From NCBI GenBank assembly GCA_955652545.1, contig CATPCA010000236.1, positions 1 through 5,440 of the forward strand: a DNA stretch of 5,440 nucleotides, given 5' to 3'. The DNA comes from Candidatus Dormiibacterota bacterium. GTDB taxonomy: Bacteria > Chloroflexota > Dormibacteria > UBA8260. Positions 1-5,440 of the stretch are shown here, in pieces (within the stretch, counting starts at the first letter, position 1; every line of letters starts with the position of its first letter). The notes under the pieces were generated by a model. It had not been told where the DNA came from. It saw only the letters and a program-made list of their open reading frames with translations, and searched no databases. Position numbers and translations under genes: made by a program.

Positions 1-2
1 CA

Positions 3-974
3 CCGCTCGAGGAGGTGGTCGGCGACATCCGCGACATCCTCGATCGATCGTCGGTGATCACCTGCCTGGCGCACAAGGACGCGGACGCCGACAGCCTCGG
101 CTCTGCCCTCGGTTTTGCCCTCTCGATGCGTGCGTTGGGCCGCGAGGTGCGCGTCATCGTCCCGTCGCCGATGCCGCGCATGCTGGACTACCTGCCCGGG
201 TTTGACACCATCACCGAGGCCGGCGCTGACAACATCGGCGTGCTGTTCACCTTCGACTGCGCCACGACCGCACGCTTCGGTGACAAGGAGGACCTGATCG
301 GCAGGACGCCGACGGTGATCAATGTCGACCACCATGTCAGCAACGAGGGCTTCGGTGCGATCAACCTGATCGAACCCGACGCCAGCGCCACCGGGCAGGT
401 GGTGTACGACCTGCTCACCGCGCTCGGCGCACCGATCACCGCGGACGTGGCCACCAACCTTTATGCGGCGCTGTTCACCGACACCGGCGGGTATCGACAC
501 GAGAACACCACGGAGGCGGCGCTGCGGCTCGGCGCCGACCTGGTGGCCGCGGGCGCCGACCCCGCCTGGGTCGCGCTGAAGAGCTACAACTCAAGGTCCG
601 TGCCCCAGCTCAAGCTCGAGGGTCTGGCGGTGGCCAACCTTCGCACCGAGTTCGAGGGGCGCCTGGTGTGGTCGGCGATCACGTCGGACATGCTCGAGGA
701 GACGGGCGCGGACATGATGGAGTCGGAGGGCGTCATCGACCAGTTGCAGAGCATCGACACCATGGAGGTGGCCGTGCTCTTCAAGGAGAACACGCCCGGT
801 TCGACCAAGGTGAGCGTGCGCACTCGTGATCCGCTCGATGCCACGGTGATCTGCGCTCCATTCGGCGGCGGAGGCCATCGTCGCGCCGCCGGTGCTGAGC
901 TCAACGAACCGCTGGCCACCTTCGCGCCGCGCGTGCTCGAGGTGGCTCGGGAGCTGCTCCGGTCGTCGGGGTGA
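3..974 (+). CDS. DHH/DHHA1 family phosphoesterase (NrnA/CnpB-like nanoRNase / pAp or c-di-AMP phosphodiesterase), 5' end probably outside window
   Basis: Predicted cytoplasmic Mn-dependent phosphoesterase. Family members degrade 2-5 nt nanoRNA, dephosphorylate pAp, and in mycobacteria (Rv2837c/CnpB) hydrolyse c-di-AMP or pApA; which substrate applies here cannot be told from sequence. Numbering from the GTG at 15, the DHH domain shows the HKDADADSLGS metal motif (H20, D24, D26), D81 in FTFDCA, the namesake DHH at 105-107 in NVDHH, and TDTG at 155-158 (D156). The C-terminal DHHA1 substrate-binding domain shows FGGGGHRRAAG at 283-293. The length of at least 319 residues is normal for the family and all key residues are present. 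The frame is open to the window edge. GTG at 15 is the first visible start, but GAGGAG abuts it with no spacing, so the true start is probably a little upstream. The stop overlaps the truB start by 4 nt (GTGA), which implies translational coupling. Family assignment is firm; the exact substrate is inference. Confidence 0.93.
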   Translation, partial: PLEEVVGDIRDILDRSSVITCLAHKDADADSLGSALGFALSMRALGREVRVIVPSPMPRMLDYLPGFDTITEAGADNIGVLFTFDCATTARFGDKEDLIGRTPTVINVDHHVSNEGFGAINLIEPDASATGQVVYDLLTALGAPITADVATNLYAALFTDTGGYRHENTTEAALRLGADLVAAGADPAWVALKSYNSRSVPQLKLEGLAVANLRTEFEGRLVWSAITSDMLEETGADMMESEGVIDQLQSIDTMEVAVLFKENTPGSTKVSVRTRDPLDATVICAPFGGGGHRRAAGAELNEPLATFAPRVLEVARELLRSSG

Positions 975-1894
975 TCCACGCGGTGGTGCCGGTGAGGGCC
1001 GCGACAACACGCAGCGGCATCGTGGCGATCGATAAACCGGCCGGGATGACCTCGTTCGACGTGGTGCGGGTTGTGCGCCGCATCTTCGATGAGCGGCGCG
1101 TCGGCCACGCCGGCACCCTGGACCCGACAGCAACCGGGCTGCTGCCGATCTGCATCGGACAGGCGACCCGGCTCGTCGACTACTTCCACCAGCAGCGCAA
1201 GACGTATCGCTGCATGGTCCGGTTCGGCGAACGCAGTGACACGCTCGACACCGAGGGCGAGGTGGTGGTCGGCACCGACGCTTCGGCGCTGACCGAGGCG
1301 GACGTGCGACGCGTCGCGGCCGCGTTCGTCGGCGACATCGAGCAGGTGCCACCCATGCATTCGGCCGTTCGTCACGAGGGCAGGCATCTCTACGAGCTGG
1401 CTCGCAGCGGGCAGGAGGTCGAGCGCAAGGCCCGTCCAGTGCGCATCGAGAGCATCGAGGTGACCGCGTTTCGGCCTGGGCCCCGCGCTGAGGCCGAGTT
1501 GGTGGTGGTGAGCGGCAAGGGGGCGTATATGCGCGTGCTCGCCGCCGACGTCGGAGAAGCAGTCGGGACTGGCGCGTTGCTGGCGTGGCTGTCGCACACG
1601 GCGTACGGTGGGCTGCGGCTCGAGGATGCGGTGACACCGGACGCTCTCGCCGCGTCCGACGACCCGGGCGCGGCGCTGCTGCCACCAGACCGAGCGGTGA
1701 GCTTCCTTCCCCGCGTCGACCTGGCCCCGCAGCAGGCCACGATGATCGGCCGCGGCCAGTCGGTGTGGCTGCCGCGCCTGCCCGAGTTGATCGCGGGCAA
1801 CCAGTGCCGGGTGCACAGCGCCGACGGGCGGCTCATCGCGATCGGCGAGATCGCCGGCAACCTCCTGCGCCCCAGCAAAGTCCTCAACAGCTGA
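971..1894 (+). CDS. truB: tRNA pseudouridine(55) synthase TruB
   Basis: Isomerises U55 to pseudouridine in the T-arm of tRNAs; the family also has a tRNA-folding chaperone role. The 307-residue product has the usual bacterial length. It shows the N-terminal IDKPAGMTSFDVV segment (20-32) and the catalytic motif GHAGTLDPTATGLL with nucleophile D51. KTY follows at 78-80 (Y80 matches the conserved active-site Tyr), then QVPPMHSAV at 126-134 and HLYELARSGQEVER at 140-153. The SGKGAYMR motif at 182-189 carries the conserved Tyr and Arg, and a C-terminal RNA-binding extension follows. PPMYSA is the commoner form, so His at 131 is a mild variant. The GTG at 971 was chosen because it gives a 4-nt GTGA overlap with the upstream stop. 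Other in-frame GTGs at 983, 986 and 992 also precede the conserved core, and none of these starts has a clear Shine-Dalgarno. Translation is probably coupled to the DHH gene. Confidence 0.96.
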   Translation: MIHAVVPVRAATTRSGIVAIDKPAGMTSFDVVRVVRRIFDERRVGHAGTLDPTATGLLPICIGQATRLVDYFHQQRKTYRCMVRFGERSDTLDTEGEVVVGTDASALTEADVRRVAAAFVGDIEQVPPMHSAVRHEGRHLYELARSGQEVERKARPVRIESIEVTAFRPGPRAEAELVVVSGKGAYMRVLAADVGEAVGTGALLAWLSHTAYGGLRLEDAVTPDALAASDDPGAALLPPDRAVSFLPRVDLAPQQATMIGRGQSVWLPRLPELIAGNQCRVHSADGRLIAIGEIAGNLLRPSKVLNS

Positions 1895-1898
1895 GCGC

Positions 1899-2837
1899 AT
1901 GCGCGTCGACAACGACCTGGGTCGCAGGCAGGGTGACGACGCACCAGTGGTGCTGACCATCGGCAACTTCGACGGGGTTCACCGCGGGCACGTCGCGCTC
2001 CTCGACGAGGTGCGATCGGTGAGCGCTTCGATGGGGGCGCAGACCGCCGTGCTCACGTTCAACCCGCACCCTCGGTGCGTGCTCGACCCGCCGCACTGCC
2101 CGCCATCGCTGACGACTGTCGCGGAGAAGCAGGACCTGCTCGAGCGCTACGGCATCGACCGGTTGGTCGTGCTCGGCTTCACCCGGGCGGTGAGCAGTTG
2201 GGGGGCCGAGCAATTCTGCGACCTGCTCGCGGAGGCCTTCGACCTGCACGCGCTGGTGGTGGGCTACGACTTCGTTCTCGGGCACAAGCGCCAAGGCGAC
2301 ATCGCCTTCCTGCGCGACTACGGGGACCGGCACGGGATCCAGGTGGTGCAGGTCGGCGAGGTGCGGAGCGGTACGGTCGCCGTGTCATCGTCGCGGATCC
2401 GTGAGTTGGTGATGGCGGGCGACATGGCCGGCGCTGCGCCCCTTCTGGGCCGGCCGTACTTCATGGACGCGCGCGTGGAACATGGCGAGGAGGTCGGTCG
2501 ACATCTCGGGTTCCCGACCGCCAATCTCTCGATCGCGCCGGAGAAGTGTCTGCCCGAGCCGGGCGTGTACGCGATGTGGGTACGCGTCGGCGACGCATGG
2601 CACCGGGCGGCGACGAATGTCGGCTACCGGCCGACTTTCGGCGGCGATCGCCTCACCGTCGAGGCGTTCCTGCTTGATTTTGCCGGCGACCTGTATGACC
2701 GCGATGTGCGGGCGGTGTTCGTGGAGCGGCTGCGCGAGGAACGCAAGTACACGTCGATCGATGAGCTGGTAGCGCAGATTGGCCGCGATGTGGAGCAGGT
2801 GCGCTCGCTGTTGACCGGGCCACCGCCGGCGCTCTAG
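1899..2837 (+). CDS. ribF: Bifunctional riboflavin kinase / FAD synthetase RibF
   Basis: Phosphorylates riboflavin to FMN and then adenylates FMN to FAD, in the cytoplasm. The 312-residue product has the standard two-domain layout. The N-terminal FMN adenylyltransferase domain (about 15-180) shows the nucleotidyltransferase signature GNFDGVHRGH at 22-31. It also shows TFNPHP at 53-58, VGYDFVLGHKRQGD at 121-134 and the ISSTRIRE-like VSSSRIRE at 162-169. The C-terminal riboflavin kinase domain shows LGFPTANL at 203-210 (the PTAN motif), GVYAMWV, NVGYRPTFGG at 240-249, and E255 in EAFLLDFAGDLYDRDV as the likely catalytic base. Both activities therefore look intact. The ATG at 1899 lies 4 nt after the truB stop, so the gene is the third in the operon. 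There is no separate promoter, no FMN riboswitch and no room for one. The gene ends 4 nt from the stop of a convergent gene. Confidence 0.96.
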   Translation: MRVDNDLGRRQGDDAPVVLTIGNFDGVHRGHVALLDEVRSVSASMGAQTAVLTFNPHPRCVLDPPHCPPSLTTVAEKQDLLERYGIDRLVVLGFTRAVSSWGAEQFCDLLAEAFDLHALVVGYDFVLGHKRQGDIAFLRDYGDRHGIQVVQVGEVRSGTVAVSSSRIRELVMAGDMAGAAPLLGRPYFMDARVEHGEEVGRHLGFPTANLSIAPEKCLPEPGVYAMWVRVGDAWHRAATNVGYRPTFGGDRLTVEAFLLDFAGDLYDRDVRAVFVERLREERKYTSIDELVAQIGRDVEQVRSLLTGPPPAL

Positions 2838-2841
2838 AAGA

Positions 2842-4308
2842 TCAGCCGCCGGGCGCGTAGGGCACGGCTTCGATCTGGTACACGGGATACGGGCCGCTCG
2901 ACCAGCTCACCGGGGAATCTGCGGGCTCGTACGTGTAGCTGAAGGCGATCGGTGCCGCTGCACCGGTGCTGTACGCGCCGGACACCTCGATGTGGAAGTG
3001 CTCGTGGGCCGCGATCATCACGCCCGGCGAGGCGGCCAGACCGCGGTACTGGTGGTACACCGTGCATTTCGCCGCGGCGTCGGGCCACGATTGCGTGGCG
3101 GCATCGTAGGTCGGCGCGCCCGTTGGGCGTTGCGGGTCGAATGAATCCTGGCCGTGCACCGTGGTGTCGCCGGCGGGGTCGTTGAATGTCCAATGCACGC
3201 CGTCGGCGACGATGGACACTGCGACGCGACCCGAAACGGCGACCGGCAGGCGACCCGCCACGCCCACAAGTGTGATCGGCAGCGAGATGGTGAATGGGTT
3301 GGGCGTTCCCGAGCCCGTGGGCAACCCGGTGTTGAGGCCGACACACGTTGGCAGGCCCACGTAAGTCGGCGATCCGTCCGCCGGCTCGCTGACGATGGCG
3401 CCGCGACGGAAGCCGTGCCAGATGGCGTCCGCGATGCGGTTGATCTGGGCTGTGAACGTTGGCAGCGTGGTGGTGAACTGAGACTGCAGGTACACCGCGT
3501 CGGTGCCCGCGACCCGCAGAAGGGTGCAGTACTTGGGTCCGTACACGGGCACGCCGAGCGGGCCGGCGCCGACCTGGTCATGGACGACGCGGCCCACGTT
3601 GAGGTACACGGGCTCGAGGAGGCTCCAGGTGGTCGCGTCCTCAGACATGGCCGTTCCGCCTGGCAGAGGCGGCCCCAAGGGCACGTAGAAGTTGGATGCG
3701 GTGTACTGCGCTGTATTGAGGAGCCGCGCCAGCGCGGCTGATGGGTGATCGAAGGCGCCCGATGACTGGGCGTCGTTGATCTGTTGTTGTTGATAGGCGT
3801 TGAACTCGTCGGCGATGCCCTGTGCCTCAACCGCCGCGTCGGCATTCTGTTGGGCCGCCGTCTTGACAGCTTCGGGGGGAACGGCGACGTCCTGCGGGCC
3901 GCTCGGAGAGCCAATCGGGAGAGGGGAGTGGATGCTGCCGGCCGCGGTCAGGCCGGCTTCGGGGTTGCCTGTGATCGCGGGGCTGATCACGACGTACTGG
4001 TTGCTGGGCGCAGTGCCGTTTCCGCCGCTCGTGGGCAGCTGCTTGGTGGGGATGCACGTGGATCCGAGCGGCGGGCCTGCTGATCCACTGAAGACACCGC
4101 TGCCGTTGTCCTGTGGAGTGGGAGCTCGCGGCGGCGGGAGCCCGCAGCCCAGCGCCGCGCCGATCCCGGTTGTGTTGCCTCCGCCAATGCCGGCACAGCC
4201 GCCAGCCCCCACTCCCGTTGCGCCCGCTACCTGATCCTCGGCGAGGCACGTAAGCGTGGTGAGTGCCACACAGACCGCGACAGCCAAAGCCTTCCGGGAG
4301 GATCTCAT
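2842..4308 (-). CDS. Predicted secreted protein with PKD-like C-terminal region, function unknown
   Basis: I do not recognise a characterised homologue. The start is taken as the ATG at 4308 because it overlaps the upstream stop as ATGA; ATG at 4320 and TTG at 4347 are alternatives. The 488-residue product opens with a Sec-type signal peptide: basic MRSSRK, a hydrophobic stretch at 7-20 and possible cleavage after CLA at 23. TLTC is not a good lipobox. A Gly/Pro/Ser-rich low-complexity tract follows (about 28-140), then an Ala/Gln-rich helix with QQQQ at 173-176 (about 145-200), then a mixed domain. From about 305 the pattern YVGLPTCVGL, SIVADGVHWTFNDPAG and, after C415, VYHQY then an aromatic beta strand resembles PKD-like C-termini of other actinobacterial secreted proteins (an impression from memory). 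Six Cys remain in the predicted mature chain (38, 55, 85, 261, 322, 415), so three disulfides are possible. It is probably coupled to the lipoprotein gene. Confidence 0.85.
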   Translation of the reverse strand: MRSSRKALAVAVCVALTTLTCLAEDQVAGATGVGAGGCAGIGGGNTTGIGAALGCGLPPPRAPTPQDNGSGVFSGSAGPPLGSTCIPTKQLPTSGGNGTAPSNQYVVISPAITGNPEAGLTAAGSIHSPLPIGSPSGPQDVAVPPEAVKTAAQQNADAAVEAQGIADEFNAYQQQQINDAQSSGAFDHPSAALARLLNTAQYTASNFYVPLGPPLPGGTAMSEDATTWSLLEPVYLNVGRVVHDQVGAGPLGVPVYGPKYCTLLRVAGTDAVYLQSQFTTTLPTFTAQINRIADAIWHGFRRGAIVSEPADGSPTYVGLPTCVGLNTGLPTGSGTPNPFTISLPITLVGVAGRLPVAVSGRVAVSIVADGVHWTFNDPAGDTTVHGQDSFDPQRPTGAPTYDAATQSWPDAAAKCTVYHQYRGLAASPGVMIAAHEHFHIEVSGAYSTGAAAPIAFSYTYEPADSPVSWSSGPYPVYQIEAVPYAPGG

Positions 4309-5084
4309 GCCGAGCACCATGCTGGCGGCGCGCCATGGTTGGTGCAAAATGCCGCGCCGTCACCGAACCAAACGTCACCAAGCAATGGGTCGTGTCGCAC
4401 GGTCCCTGCGGACACGCTCACAACAGAATTCGGCGTCGACAGTAGGGGCTGCGTATTCCCCGCGGGGTCCTTGCTGAGGATGGCACACGGGCCTGGGTAG
4501 CGCTCGACGAACACATACCCGTCATGCGTAGCTTGTCCGAATGACGTGAAGAAGGCTGATCCCTCAGCCGTGAGCGGAAACAGTCGGTACTGTGTAGCGA
4601 AGAGGTCGCAATCGGGATCGATGACACTGGCTCCGCGACGCATGGCTTGATCAATCGTCGCGTTCACCACCTGCCGTGCTTCGATATACGTGGTGAGTTC
4701 GTATTGGTCGTTTGCTTCGCTCCAACGCAACCACATTCCAGTACGGTTCACCGCGAGCGCCCACGCCTGCGCGTCCGCATCTGACACGGCTCCGCGCGTT
4801 GCATTCATTACCGGGGGCGGTACGGGCGTCCCATCCGTTAAATTCGCCGGCGGAACCTTGGTCACCCCGTACGGCGCCCACAGCGCAGCACACGCGGCGG
4901 GGACCTGCGCGATCGGCGTCGTGGTCGCCACCGACGCGCACGCCCCCGCGGCGGCGCTGGGCCGGGGCGCTGTCGTTGAGTGCGGGGTAGGAGAAGCCGT
5001 GCTCGACGGTGTCGCTGGGCCGCACGAAGCGACCATCACAGCCACCGCCACTGTGCCGACGCGGATGCCGCCGGTCCGGACCAT
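4305..5084 (-). CDS. Predicted lipoprotein, function unknown
   Basis: No family is recognised. The ATG at 5084 gives 259 residues and was chosen because a purine-rich GGAAGGG lies 6 nt upstream and because it yields a compact lipoprotein signal. That signal has basic residues R3 and R8, a hydrophobic stretch at 9-19, and lipobox VASC with C21 as the lipidated residue. ATG at 5099 is possible, and upstream extension to 5243 would bury the signal. A Pro/Ser/Thr/Ala linker (about 22-46) typical of cell-wall-spanning tethers follows, then a folded domain with aromatic-rich MWLRW at 117-121 and a helix ending in RRGASV at 149-154. Six further Cys (49, 65, 159, 200, 247, 257) could form disulfides outside the cell. 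The protein ends in WFGDGAAFC and a short Pro/Cys tail. GC is clearly lower than in the plus-strand operon. The stop overlaps the next gene as ATGA. Expected location is the outer face of the cytoplasmic membrane. Confidence 0.82.
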   Translation of the reverse strand: MVRTGGIRVGTVAVAVMVASCGPATPSSTASPTPHSTTAPRPSAAAGACASVATTTPIAQVPAACAALWAPYGVTKVPPANLTDGTPVPPPVMNATRGAVSDADAQAWALAVNRTGMWLRWSEANDQYELTTYIEARQVVNATIDQAMRRGASVIDPDCDLFATQYRLFPLTAEGSAFFTSFGQATHDGYVFVERYPGPCAILSKDPAGNTQPLLSTPNSVVSVSAGTVRHDPLLGDVWFGDGAAFCTNHGAPPAWCSA

Positions 5085-5090
5085 CGCATG

Positions 5091-5097
5091 CCCTTCC
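5091..5097 (-). promoter_or_regulatory. Shine-Dalgarno site of the lipoprotein gene
   Basis: On the minus strand GGAAGGG lies 6 nt before the ATG at 5084. It is the best-placed ribosome binding site in this region and favours the 5084 start over 5099, whose nearest purine run (GGGAG at 5103-5107) is only 3 nt away. The ATGA-coupled gene downstream has no such site of its own. Confidence 0.5.
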
Positions 5098-5349
5098 ATC
5101 GTCTCCCGGGACCTCAGACCGTACACGAACCGAAGCGGTCGGCGGCACGCCCATCCGGGGACCCCTTCCCGCCCCTGATACGCGCTCCGCTGCCCGACCG
5201 GCGGCACCCCCACCAGTCTCCCAGCCCGTCCCCGCCGGGGCAATCACATCTCGAACACAACCGGTCGCCCGCGTAGGAGCGGCCGTGCGAATCCGTCACC
5301 GTGCCCAACTCGCGGCGCGCCCAGATGGGCCGCTCGCCGTCGCGCCGCC

Positions 5350-5380
5350 ATGACACCGCCCAAGAGCGCGCCGATACCAT
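5350..5380 (+). promoter_or_regulatory. Candidate promoter giving a leaderless transcript of the kinase-like gene
   Basis: TACCAT at 5375-5380 fits the actinobacterial TAnnnT -10 pattern, and ATGACA at 5350-5355 matches the TTGACA -35 hexamer at five of six positions. The spacer is 19 nt, slightly long. The -10 ends 9 nt before the ATG at 5390, so transcription would start at or within a few bases of the start codon. No Shine-Dalgarno is seen, which agrees with leaderless translation, common in actinobacteria. Predicted from pattern only. Confidence 0.42.
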
Positions 5381-5389
5381 CCGCGGACG

Positions 5390-5440
5390 ATGAGCGGGGA
5401 GAGCGCCGACCACCCCCGAACGCTGGTGGTCGTCAACCCG
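5390..5440 (+). CDS. 5' fragment of a probable diacylglycerol/lipid kinase-family gene (runs off window)
   Basis: Only 17 codons are visible, from the ATG at 5390 to the window edge, with no stop. The peptide reads MSGESADHPR then TLVVVNP. A hydrophobic beta strand ending in VNP near the N-terminus is characteristic of the diacylglycerol kinase catalytic domain (DagK/YegS/BmrU type), where it continues into a Gly-rich nucleotide-binding loop (often VNPxxGGG). That loop would fall just outside the window, so the assignment is provisional. The start is supported by the -10-like TACCAT immediately upstream. A competing ATG at 5350 in another frame gives a Pro/Arg-rich peptide without recognisable features. 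Proteins of this family phosphorylate diacylglycerol or related lipids at the membrane. The gene is divergent from the lipoprotein pair; a functional link is not implied. Confidence 0.5.
   Translation, partial: MSGESADHPRTLVVVNP

Larger units (their letters stand above)
5085..5389. other. Divergent intergenic region between the lipoprotein gene and the kinase-like gene
   Basis: About 305 bp with no convincing gene: the open frames here are Pro/Arg-rich translations typical of GC-rich non-coding or antisense frames. It must hold promoters for both flanking genes. On the minus strand a weak -10-like TACGGT sits at 5118-5123, about 33 nt before the ATG at 5084, without a recognisable -35. On the plus strand a better promoter sits at 5350-5380 (separate entry). 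Short palindromes are present, TCCCGGGA at 5104-5111 and GCCCA-GA-TGGGC at 5319-5330, but they are too short in DNA this GC-rich to call operators. No terminator-like hairpin with a T run is seen. Confidence 0.5.

Noticed and set aside
584..1966. 460-codon open frame on the minus strand opposite truB, and a 364-codon one in another minus frame (591-1685)
   Set aside because: Both lie antisense to truB and the end of the DHH gene, whose motifs are unambiguous. Their translations are Arg/Ala/Pro/His-rich without domains, as expected for antisense frames in GC-rich DNA.
3018..3914. 298-codon minus-strand frame inside the secreted-protein gene, and a 195-codon plus-strand frame at 3154-3741
   Set aside because: The frame at 2842-4308 has a signal peptide, ATGA coupling and plausible protein composition. 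The alternatives are Arg/Ser/Pro-rich with no start context or domains.
4309..4347. Longer start (TTG at 4347 or ATG at 4320) for the secreted protein
   Set aside because: The additional residues precede the basic n-region of the signal peptide, and the ATGA overlap at 4305-4308 is the simpler start. ATG at 4320 cannot be fully excluded.
4305..4380. The two minus-strand genes as one gene split by a frameshift
   Set aside because: The downstream protein starts with its own signal peptide right at the junction, so they are two separate exported products rather than halves of one.
5085..5243. N-terminal extension of the lipoprotein gene to 5243
   Set aside because: It would put 53 Arg/Gly-rich residues before a good lipoprotein signal and ignore the GGAAGGG Shine-Dalgarno before 5084.
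5319..5330. GCCCA-GA-TGGGC inverted repeat as a possible operator or hairpin
   Set aside because: A five-base stem with a two-base gap is expected by chance in DNA of this composition, and it is not repeated elsewhere in the region.
5009..5353. 114-codon plus-strand frame across the divergent intergenic region
   Set aside because: Pro/Arg/Ala-rich translation with no domain. It begins antisense to the lipoprotein signal sequence, and no ribosome binding site was noted.

Overview
The window is GC-rich DNA with high third-position GC in its left half. This, together with GTG starts and 4-nt gene overlaps, suggests an actinobacterium (Actinomycetota). Acidimicrobiia or a relative is plausible, but that guess rests only on gene style and the kind of secreted proteins present. 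I recognise no mobile element, tRNA, rRNA or CRISPR array.

Left part (1-2837, plus strand): a tight three-gene operon of housekeeping genes. It encodes a DHH/DHHA1 phosphoesterase of the NrnA/CnpB type (5' end probably outside the window), the tRNA pseudouridine-55 synthase TruB, and the bifunctional riboflavin kinase/FAD synthetase RibF. The first pair overlaps by 4 nt (GTGA) and the second pair is 4 nt apart. This matches the conserved actinobacterial nusA-infB-rbfA-DHH-truB-ribF order, so the missing upstream neighbour is probably rbfA. The functions are nanoRNA or cyclic dinucleotide turnover, tRNA modification and flavin cofactor synthesis.

Middle part (2842-5084, minus strand): a convergent two-gene unit whose last stop codon lies only 4 nt from the ribF stop. 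The first gene transcribed encodes a small predicted lipoprotein of unknown function. Its stop overlaps the start of the second gene (ATGA), which encodes a 488-residue exported protein with a Gly/Pro-rich N-terminus and a beta-rich, PKD-like C-terminus. The pair looks co-expressed and surface-located, but neither has a known function. The lipoprotein gene is visibly lower in GC than the housekeeping operon, so the pair looks lineage-specific. It is the only part of the window that might be called undescribed.

Right part (5085-5440): a divergent intergenic region of about 305 bp. It is followed by the first 17 codons of a plus-strand gene whose N-terminus resembles diacylglycerol/lipid kinases (TLVVVNP). 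A -10-like TACCAT nine bases before its ATG suggests a leaderless transcript.
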